Of a stretch of DNA of 64,000 nt, positions 1-13,300 are shown in pieces. Under the pieces are notes generated by a model. That model ran no database searches. It was given only the letters and a program-made list of their open reading frames with translations, and was not told the DNA's origin. Source of the DNA: Ursus arctos (Eukaryota; Chordata; Mammalia; Carnivora; Ursidae); assembly GCF_023065955.2 (NCBI RefSeq), contig NW_026622808.1, positions 39,320,475-39,384,474 on the forward strand. Direction: 5' to 3'. The translations under genes were made by a program, and so were the position numbers. The stretch's first letter is position 1. Each line of letters starts with the position of its first letter.

Positions 1-620
1 TAGAGCTTCACTTTTCTCTACTGTAAAATTAGATGCTGAAGAAGCTATTTAAAGCTTACAGAACTTTTTGACCTAACAGAAATGCTAATCAGTTACGGAC
101 ATAATTAGCCAGTGTATCCTGATCTTTAAAAGGTGTTTTCATTTGTGATTTAAAAGAAATATGTAAGTGTGAATTGAGGCACGATAGCCCTTCAAGATCA
201 GGTAAGAACTGATGAATTGACAACAAAGTCACCTGTTTTTAACTGAGTATACTGATACCCAAGTGCCCAGAAAAAAAAAAAATTGCGAGTCTACTGTCCG
301 TAATCTACTGGAAAACCCTGTTAATGACAACAGTTTGGGATCTCACAGACATCTGAGTTAGCTAACACCATTTTGCTGGAGGGTGAGGGGGGGTGGGGAG
401 AAGACTGGACGCTCCGGGCCGGGCTGGGAACGTTATAATTTAAACAACCAAAGAGAGGCCCCCGGCAGTAGGGCCTCTTCCGTGGTCTCGGATGAAAAAT
501 GTTGCGGGAGAAGTAAAGCCGCCCCAAACTCCCAGCGTGGTCCTCCTCAAACGAGGCTCTGGTTCCCGGAAACGTTCGCTGTGTGTGTGTGTGGGGGGGG
601 GGGGATAGACCGTCCCCTAC
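1..620. other. upstream flank of APPL1, no gene seen
   Basis: I see no supported coding exon on either strand and no recognisable interspersed repeat. Notable local features are a G-rich stretch at about 378-400 and a GT run followed by a poly-G run at 581-603, just outside the CpG island. In human the next gene on this side is HESX1, transcribed away from APPL1; none of its homeodomain exons is present. Confidence 0.6.
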
Positions 621-1340
621 AATCTACATCAAAACGCGCGCGCAGGGTACGTGGTCGCTGCGAGCAAGCAGCGCCACCCCCAAGGCCGCCGCTCACAGCG
701 GAGCCCCGCGCCGCGGAGGAACCTCCGGGCCAGCCCCGCCGCGCTGACGGGCGTCGCCGCGAGCCAATGGGCGCGCCGGGAGGCGGGGCAGTGAGGCCGA
801 AGGGGCGGGATTTCCCGCGCGGCCGCTCGGCGCCTGGAGAGAGCGGCGCGGGCGGCGACGGCGGCCGCGCCTGTAAGAGAGGGCGGGTCGGGGTCAGCTG
901 CTACAGGCGGGCGGGCGCGGGTAGCTGTGGGCGGCTGCGGTGTCTCCTGCCGCCGCCCTCTCTCCGCCACGATGCCGGGAATCGACAAGCTGCCCATCGA
1001 GGAGACACTGGAGGACAGCCCGCAGGTGAGGCGCGGGCGACGGTGCGAGGCGAGGGAAAGAGCAGGGCGGGCCGACCCCAGGCCTGGCGCCGCGGCCGCC
1101 GCAGGTGCCCGCCCCGGCCCAGGTGGGAGCCGTAGCCCAGTGTCCCCGCCCGTCGCGGGCCGCGCCCCGAGCCGCCACGGCCCGGCCGTCAGCCCGAGGC
1201 CCGCGTGGGCCTGCGCGGCTGGGCCGAGAGGCACGCGCGGGGTTTGGGACGTCGGCGGGCGGCGACCGAACCTCCGCCGCCTTCGCTCGTGGGCCCCGCG
1301 GTCACGTACGTTCGCGGGGCTCCCTTGTGTTTGATGAAAG
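620..1340 (+). promoter_or_regulatory. APPL1: CpG island promoter of APPL1
   Basis: The stretch is very rich in G+C and CpG, in sharp contrast to the AT-rich DNA on both sides. It contains a CCAAT box at 764-768, GC-box-like sites at 781-787 and 801-810, and the first coding exon at 972-1025. No TATA box is evident. This is the usual form of a broadly expressed housekeeping promoter. The transcription start cannot be fixed by eye; it probably lies at about 830-950. Divergent transcription to the left is possible but not shown. Confidence 0.8.
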
Positions 1341-4300
1341 GTGAGTTTTTATCGCCGTCATGTAAGGTCATAAATTCCGGTCCTGGGGTTTCCTCCCCGA
1401 AGGTCTCCTCGGAGGAAATGCTGAAGGAGAAAAAACCCCGTAGACTTAACTCCATGATTTCTGAGCAAGCTAGGGAAGGAAATGGGTAGTTTTTCTTCGG
1501 GAGATTCTGGAAGGCTGCTGATTTGTCCGCGTGGAGAGTCACCGGCGAAGCCCGTCATGTGCTTCCGAGCCTCCCCGAGGACTGTGTCCACTGTTGTGGC
1601 CGCGACTTTATTCGCTGTCACTCGAGCTGTGCACGGCTTGTGATGCTCGGCGCCTTCGCGGCTCCAGGATTGCTGCGCGGCATGGTGCAGACTTGGCCCT
1701 AATAAACTCATCAAAATAAAAGCCCCGTGTTTCGTGCATTTGAGGGGGGGGGGTAATGCTAGTGTGGTTGCTCTAGCCTCAGTCAGTCTAGGGAAACAAC
1801 AGTTTGTTACGTGTTCAATATTGAAGCATTAAATGAATTATATTAAAAACATGTTGATAAGCGCTGTAACTTACACTGAGAAAAATCATCCCTAAGCCTG
1901 TCTTTTACACGACCCTTTAAGCGATTTAAGACGGTGTTGCTGGTTGGCTACCTCGGAAATGGTGTTCATTCAGAACTACAATTGCACACATTTCATGTGT
2001 GCCTTAATAGTTTAATATGGCCCTAAAAGATGAGGAAGAAGGGGCTCGATGCCGCTGGCCTATGTGACGTCTGCCATGACTTTGTGCCAATTTTAATTGC
2101 CTAGTGGAAGTCAGGCTCCGATTGTGGAATTGATTTTTTTCCCCATGTAGCAAGTAATCTTCACAAGCCAGTTGTTTGCTGTAATGTTCTCTTATCAGCC
2201 TAAACTGACACAGAGAGAAACCCACATCTTGGTTTATCTTGACTGCCAGGATAGCTAGTTCAAATTCTTTTTTTTTTTTTTTAAGATTTATTTATTTATT
2301 TATTTGACAGAGAGAGAGAGAGAGAGAGAGAGGCAGCGAGAGAGGGAACACGAGCAGGGGGAGTAGGAGTGGAAGAAGCAGGCTCCCAGCGGAGAGGGAT
2401 GCCAGGACCCTGGGATCACGCCCTGAGCCGAAGGCAGACACTTAATGAGTGAGCCACCCAGATGCCCCAAGCGCCCCAGCTAGTTCAAAATTCTTAATGA
2501 TTTCTGTAGTACAAAGTTAGAAGCTATATTTGTTTCAGATGTTTTGTAAAAATTTTGTGGCATGTGTTGGTCAGTTGCACTTTGTCATTTTACTACTATT
2601 ATATAAGACTCAGTAGGTTGCCTTACCTTTTCTTACCTGGCCTGGTTTTATAGCCCATAAAGATTATACACAGTCCAGAATGGGTAGCACGGTGCCCTCG
2701 CCATGACTTGTGAGGAGGATATGATCTGACTCATCAGACTAATTTCTTGAACTTTTCACACAATTAGTTTACAACTTGAGCATTCATTTGTTTTTTTACA
2801 AGTACATGTCATATTAGTATCAGTTTTACAGTAATTTTTTAAAGATTTTACTTATTTATTTGACAGAGATAGCGAGAGAGGGAGCACAAGCAGTGGGAGA
2901 GGGAGAGGCAGGCTCCCCACTGAGCGGGGAGCCTGATGCAGGGCTCGATCCCAGCACCCTGGGATCATGACCTGAGCTGAAGGCAGATGTTTAACGACTG
3001 AGCCACCCAGGCACCCCAGTTTTATAGTCATTTTTAATGAAAATAGCCACCTTGATAGTCTTTCAATCTCTATAATAATTTGAACTAGGTAATATTTACT
3101 TGGAAAAATTAGTTGGGACAAATGAGATTTAAAAAGGGAAGATGCTTGGAAGTAATACTTAGGGAGAATTTGTTGTAGGATGGAAAGCCTGGGATTCTGG
3201 GATTCAGGATGGACTTTTAGTCTTCACTGCCACTTCACTTGCTTTAGGGAAAATCACTCAACTTCTCTGAATCTCAGCTGTTATAGTGAATGCTTTTATT
3301 TTTGTACCTGATTATAAAAATCATAGTTATGCGCTTCAGAAAAATAGGAAGGTACAGAAACAGTTACCTATCCTGCACCCAGCAGCAAACCCTGTTTTTC
3401 CTTGTTTTCTCTTATATATTTTAACGTATTTGAAGTTATATTGTGCATAACAATTTTTATTCGGCTTTAACTTAACATTGTAGTGTAAGTATGTTCACAT
3501 ATTATTAAATTCTGAGTAAAAAAATTTGAAAGCTGCGTTTCCTTAAGTGACTTAACAGTTGTCTTACTGTTGGGCTTTGAGAGTTTTTCACAAGTTTTGT
3601 TTTTATATATAGCACTGAGGTTAATGCTTTGGGGCATAAATTTTTGTTCTCATTTGGACTATTTATCTAGGCTAGAGTCCAAGAAGTCGAATAACAAAGA
3701 GTATGAAAACTTTTAAAGCTCTTGATACAGATAAGTTTTTATTTAGATCATTTGATCCTAATCAAAAGTGCCCTGTCAGTTGCTATGTAAAAAAGTTAGG
3801 GCCTGGAGTGATGGAAGACTATGCTAAATTGCAGTTTTGATTTTTAGTAAGTATTAAAATAGAGGGCTATTTGCAAGTTCAAATCTAGTTGATTGGACAT
3901 AAATACCTTTAATTATCTCCCATTCTGCAAATGATCTTATTTATTGAGACAGGAAATCTTTAAGGCTACACTAGATGTCTTGTCCATACTTCTATATTGT
4001 TTTGAAAATCTGGAGCAAAATGAAACTTGCTGGTTAATAAGAACAGATATATGATCTTTTAAAAATAATTGATTTTATGTGTAGATAAATATCAGTGATT
4101 CATCAGTGCTAGAACTGTGAAGATAAAACTCTAATCCCAACTGGAGACTTCTTTGATATAATAAGGAATATTCACAGATTGTGAGACATATTTTCCCCCC
4201 ACATCTTAACATGTCTGATATGGAGATTGATGCCCCCCATACAGTTGATGATTTATTTGTAATTGGTTGCAAATGTGCACACGTGGTTTTCTCCTAGTGG

Positions 4301-7300
4301 CATTACTGGTCAAGTGCAGCCTTTCAGCATTCAACAGCTCAGTTTAACAACCACTTGACGGACCATCAGTCCTCTTTGTTGTCTGAAGATATTCCTTTGA
4401 CTCCTGGGATGAAGCCAAGTGCCACCATCAAAATTTGCTGAATGCTTATCAGTGTTTTGGAAGAAAATACTGGAGACAGAAGTGAAACACTTTTAAAAAA
4501 TATTTGTCACCCCCCATGGCACGGAGTAATGTTGGATGAGAAAACATGGATATTGATGATTCTTATGTCCAAAAGTGACTCATAAGAATTGAACTCTGAA
4601 GAAATGTTAGGGTTATAATAAATTTATGCTGTTTGTGTTTTCCTTTTATGTTCATAGGAGTTGTATACAAAATTCTGTCTAGAGGTTCATTTCCACAAAT
4701 ATAAAGTCAAAATTGCAAGACATTAGAAAACCTCAAATCATAGCTTAATTGTTGGCACTGTTTTGTTTTAGTAGTATTTAAAAATGGTGCAGTGGGTGCC
4801 TGGGTGGCTCAGTCAGTTAAGCATCTGGCTAAGTATCTGACTCTTGGTTTTGGCTCAGGTCATGATCTCATGGGTTGTGGGATCCAGTTCCGTATCAGGC
4901 TCCATGCTCAGCAGGGAGTCTGCTTGAAGAGTCTCTCCCTCTGCCCCTCCTCCCACTCGTGCACACTCTCTCAAATAATTTTTTTTTTTTAAGATTTATT
5001 TATTTATTTATGTGACAGAGAGAGAGCCAGCGAGAGAGGGAACACAGCAGGGGGAGTGGGAGAGGAAGAAGCAGGCCCAGCGGAGAGGGATCCCAGGACC
5101 CTGGGATCATGCCCTGAGCCGAAGGCAGACGCTTAACGACTGAGCCACCCAGGCGCCCCTCAAATAAATCTTTAAAAAAAAATGGTGCAGCTTACAGTGG
5201 ATGCCATTATATATTCAATGAAATGTTACCATATTGATGTACTTTTACAAGTTGCTAACTAGATATTACTAGTTTTAAATAGGGAACCCTTTTTAACACT
5301 GGGGCTAAGGAGATCTTTTTAACTTAAATCTACTACAGGTTTTTGCATAAATATGTAATTCCTTGAATTAGAATAGTAATTTTGGGGAAACAAAAAATGA
5401 AATGGCAGATTTTTTTCTTAAAAATGGCACTAGTCAAACAAGGTTTCTTGATTTTTTTCTTTTTTTACATCTTAAAATAGGGGGCCACAGAGCTAAAGAA
5501 TGAAAAGATTCAGTCAGATCTAAATCTCTGGCGCATGGGGAAATAGAGGACTGACAACATGGATTTCATATACAGACATAATGGTTTTGTGCCCCCCCCC
5601 TTTTTTAAACCATGTTGACTTAGCTTCCTTTTCTGAAAATAGGAAGCTAAGGGATAAGTTTTTTTTTTTTTAAACTGCCTTCTAGGAATGAACTATTTGT
5701 AGAATAAAAATATAAGGTCATCTTTTAGATTTTAAACTGCAGTTACCTCAATAGTTGTTGGTATTTTAATTCTTTCTTTGCCTTTGTGATATGAAAAGGT
5801 GAGCATGTTTGCCTTGATATGCTGAGTTTCCTTATCTCTGATCCTTTTTATTGACAGTCTTAACATTTACTTACAAATTTTTCCCTTAAAATAAAGGGGA
5901 AATGCTTATTGTGTAAAAAAAAAAAAAAAAAAAGTGCCTAACAATATAGCTAAGTATAAAGAAGAAGAAAAAAAAGAACCTCAAAATCTGTACTCATAAA
6001 ATCCAAGTTAGCGTTTACTAGGCCATGGTGGGGATGGGTACTATGTTATTTTGGGGATACTGTGGTATTTTGGGGTGGGGAGGGGTTTGGCACTACTACA
6101 AGAGACCATGAAAAAAGAGAGATAATATTGAGTTATCCTGAAATAAGTCCTTTAAAATATTTATGCATGGAATACTGTTAATTTAGGCTTGGACACTTTT
6201 GATTTGTTCTTAGTTTAATTACAGACTTTTTAATTCATAAAAGTGTATCTTTGTTGTTCCTTTTAAAGTTTATGAGATGGGGGTGCCTGGTGGCTCAGTC
6301 AGTTAAGCGTCCAACTCTTGATTTTGGGTCAGGTCATGATCTCAGGGTTGTGGGATGGAGCTGCGCCGGCCGTGGAGCCTCCTTGAGATTCTCTCTCTCC
6401 CTCTGCCCCCCCCCAAATAAAAAATAAAAATAAATTTTGTGTGATGTAGTTGGAAAATCCCTCCATTTTAGTGAAGTGAAATTGAGAACAAAGAATTCCA
6501 AAGTCTTGGCATTACTATCAAAAGAGAGAAAATAGGTTAAAACTCAGAATTATTAGAGCTCCAATATCCTAGGATTTTTCCTTCCTTTAGAAAATAATTT
6601 TCTATTTGATTTATATATTGGTTAATATAAACTTACTGCTTTTATTTTATACAGACAAGGTCTTTACTGGGTGTATTTGAAGAAGATGCTACAGCTATTT
6701 CCAACTATATGAACCAGTTGTATCAAGCTATGCATCGGATTTATGACGCACAGGTAAAAACCTAAAGACTGCTTTTTTTGAAATGACTCTTTAAGCCCGT
6801 GAGGACAGATATGGCTAGTATCTGCCTTGTTTACTGGTGCCTAGCCCTGTGCTGGGCTCATAGTCCTATTTGTTGAGTGGATGCATGAACTTTTAAGTAT
6901 TTTGTATGAGAGCTCACATTCCAGTTACTAGTGTGTAGTTCGTAGCTCTACAACAGAGAAAGATTGAAGCATTTCCCCCTTTCTACCCAAACACAGTAAG
7001 AGCTTTCTTACTGAAACTCACTGATTGTGATCTTTGCCTAAGATTTGACTGAAAACCCCATATTGTCACCAGTGTTTTCCCTAATTGTGCTTTTAATCTT
7101 ATGGAACACTTCACCCTTTTTGAGTAAAGGATTTGGAAGTAGTTTGTTTAGTGACACGCAGATAATAAAAATTAGATGTAACTCTGGGTACTGGGAAGTG
7201 AATTTAAGAAGAAGATGACTAGATTTTTTTGTTGTTGAGCAGGCTTAAGATTTGAGGCTCTGTTTATGTAACTTAATTATAAGCCTTAACAGCAACCTAG

Positions 7301-10300
7301 GTTCTGTGATAAGCTTTCTTTGGGATTAATTAGGTATACAATTTTTTCCCCCTTCTCATTTTATCTCCTTTCTGGGCTCACATTTTCATTATGTACTAAA
7401 AAGTTGCTGTGAGGGGCCCCCTGGGTGGCTCAGTCAGTTAAAGGTCCAGCTCTTGATTTTAGCTCAGGTTTTGATCTCAGGGTCGTGAGGTCAAGCCCCT
7501 GCATCAGGCTCTGTGCTCAGCTTGGAGTCTGCTCGGGATTCTTTCTCTTCCTCTGCTCCTCCCCCAGTTCATGTGCACGTACACTTTCTCTCTCCGTAAA
7601 TAAATAAAATCTTTAAAAAAATGAATTAAAAAGTTGCTGTGATAGTTTTTAATTTTTTTCCTTGTGATTGGTCTCTCAAGATTTGATTCCTGACCATAGA
7701 GATTATTATGTAAAAGAAATGTTACATTTGTCATTATATTCATCACTGGAAAAAAAAAAACTTGAAAATATTTCCTTCATATGGCTATGTTGCTGTGTTA
7801 TATGACCAGGCTAACCATATTTTGGTTGTGTGTTATTAAATAAATGCATTGGTATAGTTTCAGTATCTAAAGAGAGAAATAATTTGTCATTAATGTAGAA
7901 TCTCTTAAGATTTTGCTAAGTTTATGTACAGTTTACTTCTAGCTTTAAAGCTTTATCAATATTTAATGCTGAGTTTTTATTAGCTAAAAAAAAAAGTACA
8001 CCTAGAACACTGCTGAATTCCTTGATGGTATCTATTTCATGGTTTGAGTTTCCCTTTAAAGTGTTTTAATGGTAGTTCCCTTTCCAGTGATTTAATGAGG
8101 GGTTTAGAGAACATGTTGTATAGTATTTATGTTAAGTGAAAAACAAAAATGGCATAGGTATCTTCAACTAAAACTTTGTCTTAACCAGTAATATTGTGTT
8201 AATTTGAATGCTGATTTTTTTTGCCCCACAGAATGAATTAAGTGCAGCAACACACCTGACTTCAAAACTTTTAAAGGAATATGAAAAACAGGTATTGTAC
8301 GTGAAAATTTTAAAAGCATAATTTAAAATATGCAGTGATACAGTATCTGTATAAATAGAATTTCTCATCAAGAATCCTAAGCTTTTTTGAATTCATAGAA
8401 AGTAATTTTGATAGGCTGTTGAAATTCCATTATAGCTAATTTTAATTAAAATTAGGTAGAAGTTAATTGACTTATCTTCTTTTTACAAATGAAGACACTG
8501 AGGCTTACTCATTATATAGCTGGTAATTGGAGCTAAACAAGTCTTTGAACTCCTAGTATGGTGTGCATTCGTATGTACTACATTAATTAGTTGCTTAGCA
8601 AACATTTTAAGTAGTGTTTATGACTGTACGAATTATAGTCTTATTAAGTGACATTTTTAGAGCTTATTCAAAATTTTGAAAGTTTTTTTTAAAGTTTCAG
8701 TCAACCAACAGCATGGGTTTGAACTGCATGGGTCCACTTATTCATGGATTTTTTGGATACAGTACAGTAAATTTATTTTTTCTTATGATTTTCTTAACTT
8801 TTTTTCTCTAAAAGATTATGAAAATACAGTACATAATACATGTAACATATAAAATACGTATTAATCAACTGTTTACGTTACTGATAAGGCTCCCGTCAAC
8901 AGTAGGCTATTAGTAGTTAAATTTGGGGAAGTTAAAAGTTATATGTGGTGGTCAGCACTTCTAACTCCGATGTGTTTTGAGGGTCAGCTGTTTTTTAAAA
9001 TGTAAATTATAACATCTTTCACAGGAGACATAGAGCACTGGACCTTTACCTCATCTCTGTTTTCTCATTTTTCAGCGTTTTCCATTGGGGGGTGATGATG
9101 AAGTTATGAGCTCTACTTTGCAACAGTTTTCAAAAGTTATAGATGAGGTAAGTGCTTATTTTGCTTGAGTAAATGGTCTTATAATTAAGTTATTCAAGTT
9201 GTTTAGCTTTTATTGGGAAATTGTATTATGATTATATGAGCAAATCTCTAATAAAAGGTTACTGTTTTAAAGAAGGACCTTAATTTCTGTATTAGTTAGT
9301 GTCTCTCTCATATCTCAGTGGCTGTCTCATAAAAATAGTACTTTGTCTGATTAGAACAAATTGTTTTTGGAGATAAACATAGAGATCTGCTCTCTCTCCT
9401 CCCAGTCCATGTCATTCAGCCTTTCACCGTTTTATTTGATGTAGGCAGGGAGGGAAGAGTTAAACTTGAGATATAGCTAAGTTTCGGGTCTTTTTTTAAT
9501 GATTTGTTCTGATGACTGGTTAGAGAAATTAAGGGCTGATATTGGCTGTCTGGGATGGAAGGATTAATAAACTGAATGGTGAAATGTTGCTAGGAGGAAG
9601 AAGGGTGGTGAGAGCTGTTTGGGGAGTCCATTACTGTTCTCAGCTAGTGCAATGAAAGCTCTTCCTTTCACATGAACCATTAGATAGTTCTGTCTTTCCT
9701 AGTCCCCTAACTGAAAAAGTAATTTTTTGAAATATTTTAATAACTCATAGTTATTAAATAGTAGCAAAATATTGTCACAATATTTCTTTTTGTATTATAG
9801 AAAATGGAATATTTTTATTGTAGTAAAATATACATAACATAAAATGTCTGCCTGGTTACATTTATACACTCACAATGTTGTGCAACCATCATCAGTGATG
9901 TTCCAGAACATTTTCATCATCATCCCAAAGGAAATCCTATGCCCATTAAGCAGTCACTCCCCATGTCCCCTCCCTTCAGCTCCTGGCAACCACAAATCTA
10001 CTTTCTATCTATATGGATTTGCCTGTTGGATATTTCATATAAATGGACTTACACAATTTGTGGATTTTTGTGTCTGTCTTCTTTAGCATAATGTTTTCAA
10101 GGTTTATCTGTGTTGCAGCGTGTATTAGAATTTAATTCTTTTTTTGGGTAAATAAAATTCCATTGTATGAATATACCACTTTTTATTTATCCATTGATAG
10201 TTGATGGGCATTTGAGTTGTTTTCTACCTTTTGGCTAGTGGGAATAGTGCTACAGTGAGGATTTGTGTACAAGTTTTTGTTTTATTATCTTTTTTTCTTG

Positions 10301-13300
10301 AACACCAATATTCAGTTCTTTTGGGTATATAATCAGGAGTGGGATTGCTGGGTCATACGGTAATTTTATGTTTAGCTTTTTGAGCCAGACTGTTTTCCAC
10401 AGGTCCTGCACACTTTTACATTCCCACCAGTAATGTAGGGTTCCAGTTTCTCCACATTCTCACCAACATTTGTTATTTTCATTTATATTTTTATTACAAC
10501 CATTTAAGCAGGTATGAAGTGGTATATCATTGTAGTTTTTATGTGCATTTTCCTGGTGACTAATGATGTTGAGCACCTTTTTCTATGCTTATTGGCCCTT
10601 TGTATATCTTTGAAGAAATGTCTATAATAATACCCCCTCCCCATCCACAGGGGATACATTCGACCCCTTAGTGATTGCCTGGAACCATGGATAGTACTGA
10701 ACCCGTATATATTATGTGTTTCCCTATATATACATACATCCGATAAAGATTATTTTACAAATTAGGCACAGAAAGATTAACAAAATGAGAGAATACTACT
10801 AATAAAATAGAACTATAACATTATACGATAATAAAAGTTCTGTGAATGTGGTGTGTGTGTGTGTGTCTCTCTCAAAATATCTTACTGTGCTGTACTCACC
10901 CTTCTTGTGATGATGCAAGATGATAAAGTGCCTGCATGCTGAGATGCAGGGAGGTGAACGCTGGAGGCTCTGTGATGGAGTATTAGGCTCCGGTTGGCCT
11001 TCTGACGCTATGTCCGAAGGAGCAGCAGCTGCCTCCGGACTGCGTTGACCGTGGGTAACTGAAACTGCTGATGGCGGCACTCTGGGTTGGGGGGGTGCGG
11101 TGTACTTTTTTCAGTACTTTGCCCATTTTTCATTTGGGTGGTTTATCTTTTATTACTGAGTTTAAGACTTATTTATTCTAGATACAAGTTCTTTATCATA
11201 TATGTGATTGGCAAATATTTTCTCCCTTTCTGCAGGTTGTGTTTTTACTTTCTTGGTACATCCTTTGCACAGAGGTTTTAACTTTGATGAAGTCCAATTT
11301 ATATTTTCTTTTGTTGCTTGTGCTTTTGGTGTCATATGTAAGAAACCATTGCCAAATCCTAGGTTATCCGCTGTTTTTTAAGAGTTTTAAATGGATATTT
11401 TTTTACTGTATAATATTTTATAGTATATTACATAATTTTCAGTGTTCTCTTTTGTAAAATGTATCAATTACTGTTTATTAGATTTTGTTTAATTTACATA
11501 ACACTGGCTAAATGTCTCTGTATAGTTATTTATTCAGCCTTTTTGGTGTTCCTTTTACTAGCTTAGCTCTTGTCATGCAGTACTTTCAACTCAGCTTGCT
11601 GATGCCATGATGTTTCCCATTACTCAGTTTAAAGAAAGAGATCTAAAAGGTAATGAAGTCAAGTTTATGTTTACTTCCATTAGCCATCAGATCAATAGTT
11701 GTAAAGTGCATTTTGCTGTATACCTTAGCCATTTCTGACTACAGCTTGTACCACTTTAATGTGTCACTAGATACTTATAGGAGCGCCTGCTAGATGTTAA
11801 ACTAGATACAGAAGAATACTGATATGAATACAGTGTTACTTCTCTCGAGAAAGCCCAGAGAAGGAGATGGGTAAAATAGTAATTAGGATATTCTGTTATA
11901 ATTAGGGAATGAGCAAGGTACTATGAGGGCTCAGAGGAGGGTGTCAGAAAGGCATCACCAAGGATGTGACGTGAACATTGAACAGTGAAGAGGCATTTGC
12001 CAGGAGAATAGTCATTGTTCTATTAGAGGGACTAGAAAGCACAAAGGTATGGGGTATAGAAAGACACATCTTGTTTCGTGGTTGACGAGAAACTCCGTGT
12101 GGCTGCAGTGTTGGATGTGTTGGGGTGTGACAGACAAATCTGGAAATAAATCATGCTAAGGATGTTGGACATGAGTTTATAAGCAAAGAGAAGCCAATGG
12201 AGGCCTTGAAGAAGTAGACCCAATTCTTTTGGTTTTGGAGGTTGGGATAGAGTGGATTTGATGTCCAGGAAAGCGGATTAGGAAGTTGTGCGAGCCCAGT
12301 GAGCTGTGGCCGAGGCCTGACCTGTGACAGTGGCACAGGTGTCTTTAGGGGCTGTAGTGGCTGGAGGTGGGGGTACTGGCACATCTGGCAACCCATGACT
12401 TAGTAGTTTGTGGTGGATTTTTTTTTCCCCAAAGGGAATTAGGATTATTAGGTGATAAAATGAAAGTTTTATAGAATTGGCTCTGCTTTCTCATAATTTA
12501 TAGTCTCAGTCGTATGGACTTATTTACTGAATATGTAGAGAGAATAAAAACATTGAACTAACGTGTCAGTGGATGGTATTTAAATCATGCGTGGAATAAA
12601 GACAAATGTATTTTAGAAATGGAGTTAATATTTATGGTGATAATCCTCAAGAATGGTCATTTCCAAGGTCAAGAAACAAATTCTCTTTTTTCCTTTTCTG
12701 AATGTCATATCTTACTAATTATTCTTTTTTCTCAAATTCAGCATTTGAACTTAACTAGAGTCAGTATCAAAAAATGAATTAATGAGTTGGATCCTGGTAC
12801 TAAGTCAGAATATTTGCATATCATAGAATTTGCAGTGATTTTAAAATTTGTTTTGTGTCATATTACTAATTCGTGGCAGGTAGATCTGGTGTTGTGACTG
12901 TTGCTAAGGATAGTCAGTGTTCCATAGACCAGCTGAAACAGAATAACTTTTTCACTTTGAATGATGAAGTATGAAATATTATTTGGAAGTTAAGTTATAG
13001 CTTAAATGGTAGTTATTGTTTTCTAAACAAAATTTTAGGTATTTCATAAATATGCTAAATTGAAATGATTCTTGAACTTTTCCAGAAATACTGACATTAA
13101 AGGAAGTGTTTCAGATTGCTAGTAATGGTAAGTTCTTAATACTTTACACAGTTATTTCTCACAGTGATTCATTTCTTTATCAACACAAATCTGTGGCCAT
13201 ATTCTATGTAATAATTGAAAAAAAATGAACCTAATTAAAAGTGTAAGTAAAGATTATGTAAATCAGTGCTATTTTTAAGTTGCAATATTTGTGCTAAAGA

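Larger units (their letters stand above)
1026..6654 (+). other. APPL1: APPL1 intron 1
   Basis: The largest APPL1 intron, 5.6 kb. The first 700 bases still belong to the CpG-rich region. It holds the CanSINEs listed separately and otherwise AT-rich sequence with homopolymer runs (for example poly-A near 5916-5934). No other gene is seen; the long reading frames in the CpG-rich part overlap the promoter and lack family resemblance. Confidence 0.7.

Noticed and set aside
1..620. HESX1 exon expected by synteny
   Set aside because: No homeodomain-coding or otherwise recognisable HESX1 sequence occurs on the minus strand here; the gene must lie to the left of the window.
383..1135. 250-codon reading frame across the promoter, plus overlapping minus-strand frames
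   Set aside because: Long frames are expected in CpG-rich DNA with few stops. They are rich in R, P, G and A, lack family resemblance and overlap the APPL1 promoter and exon 1 in another frame.
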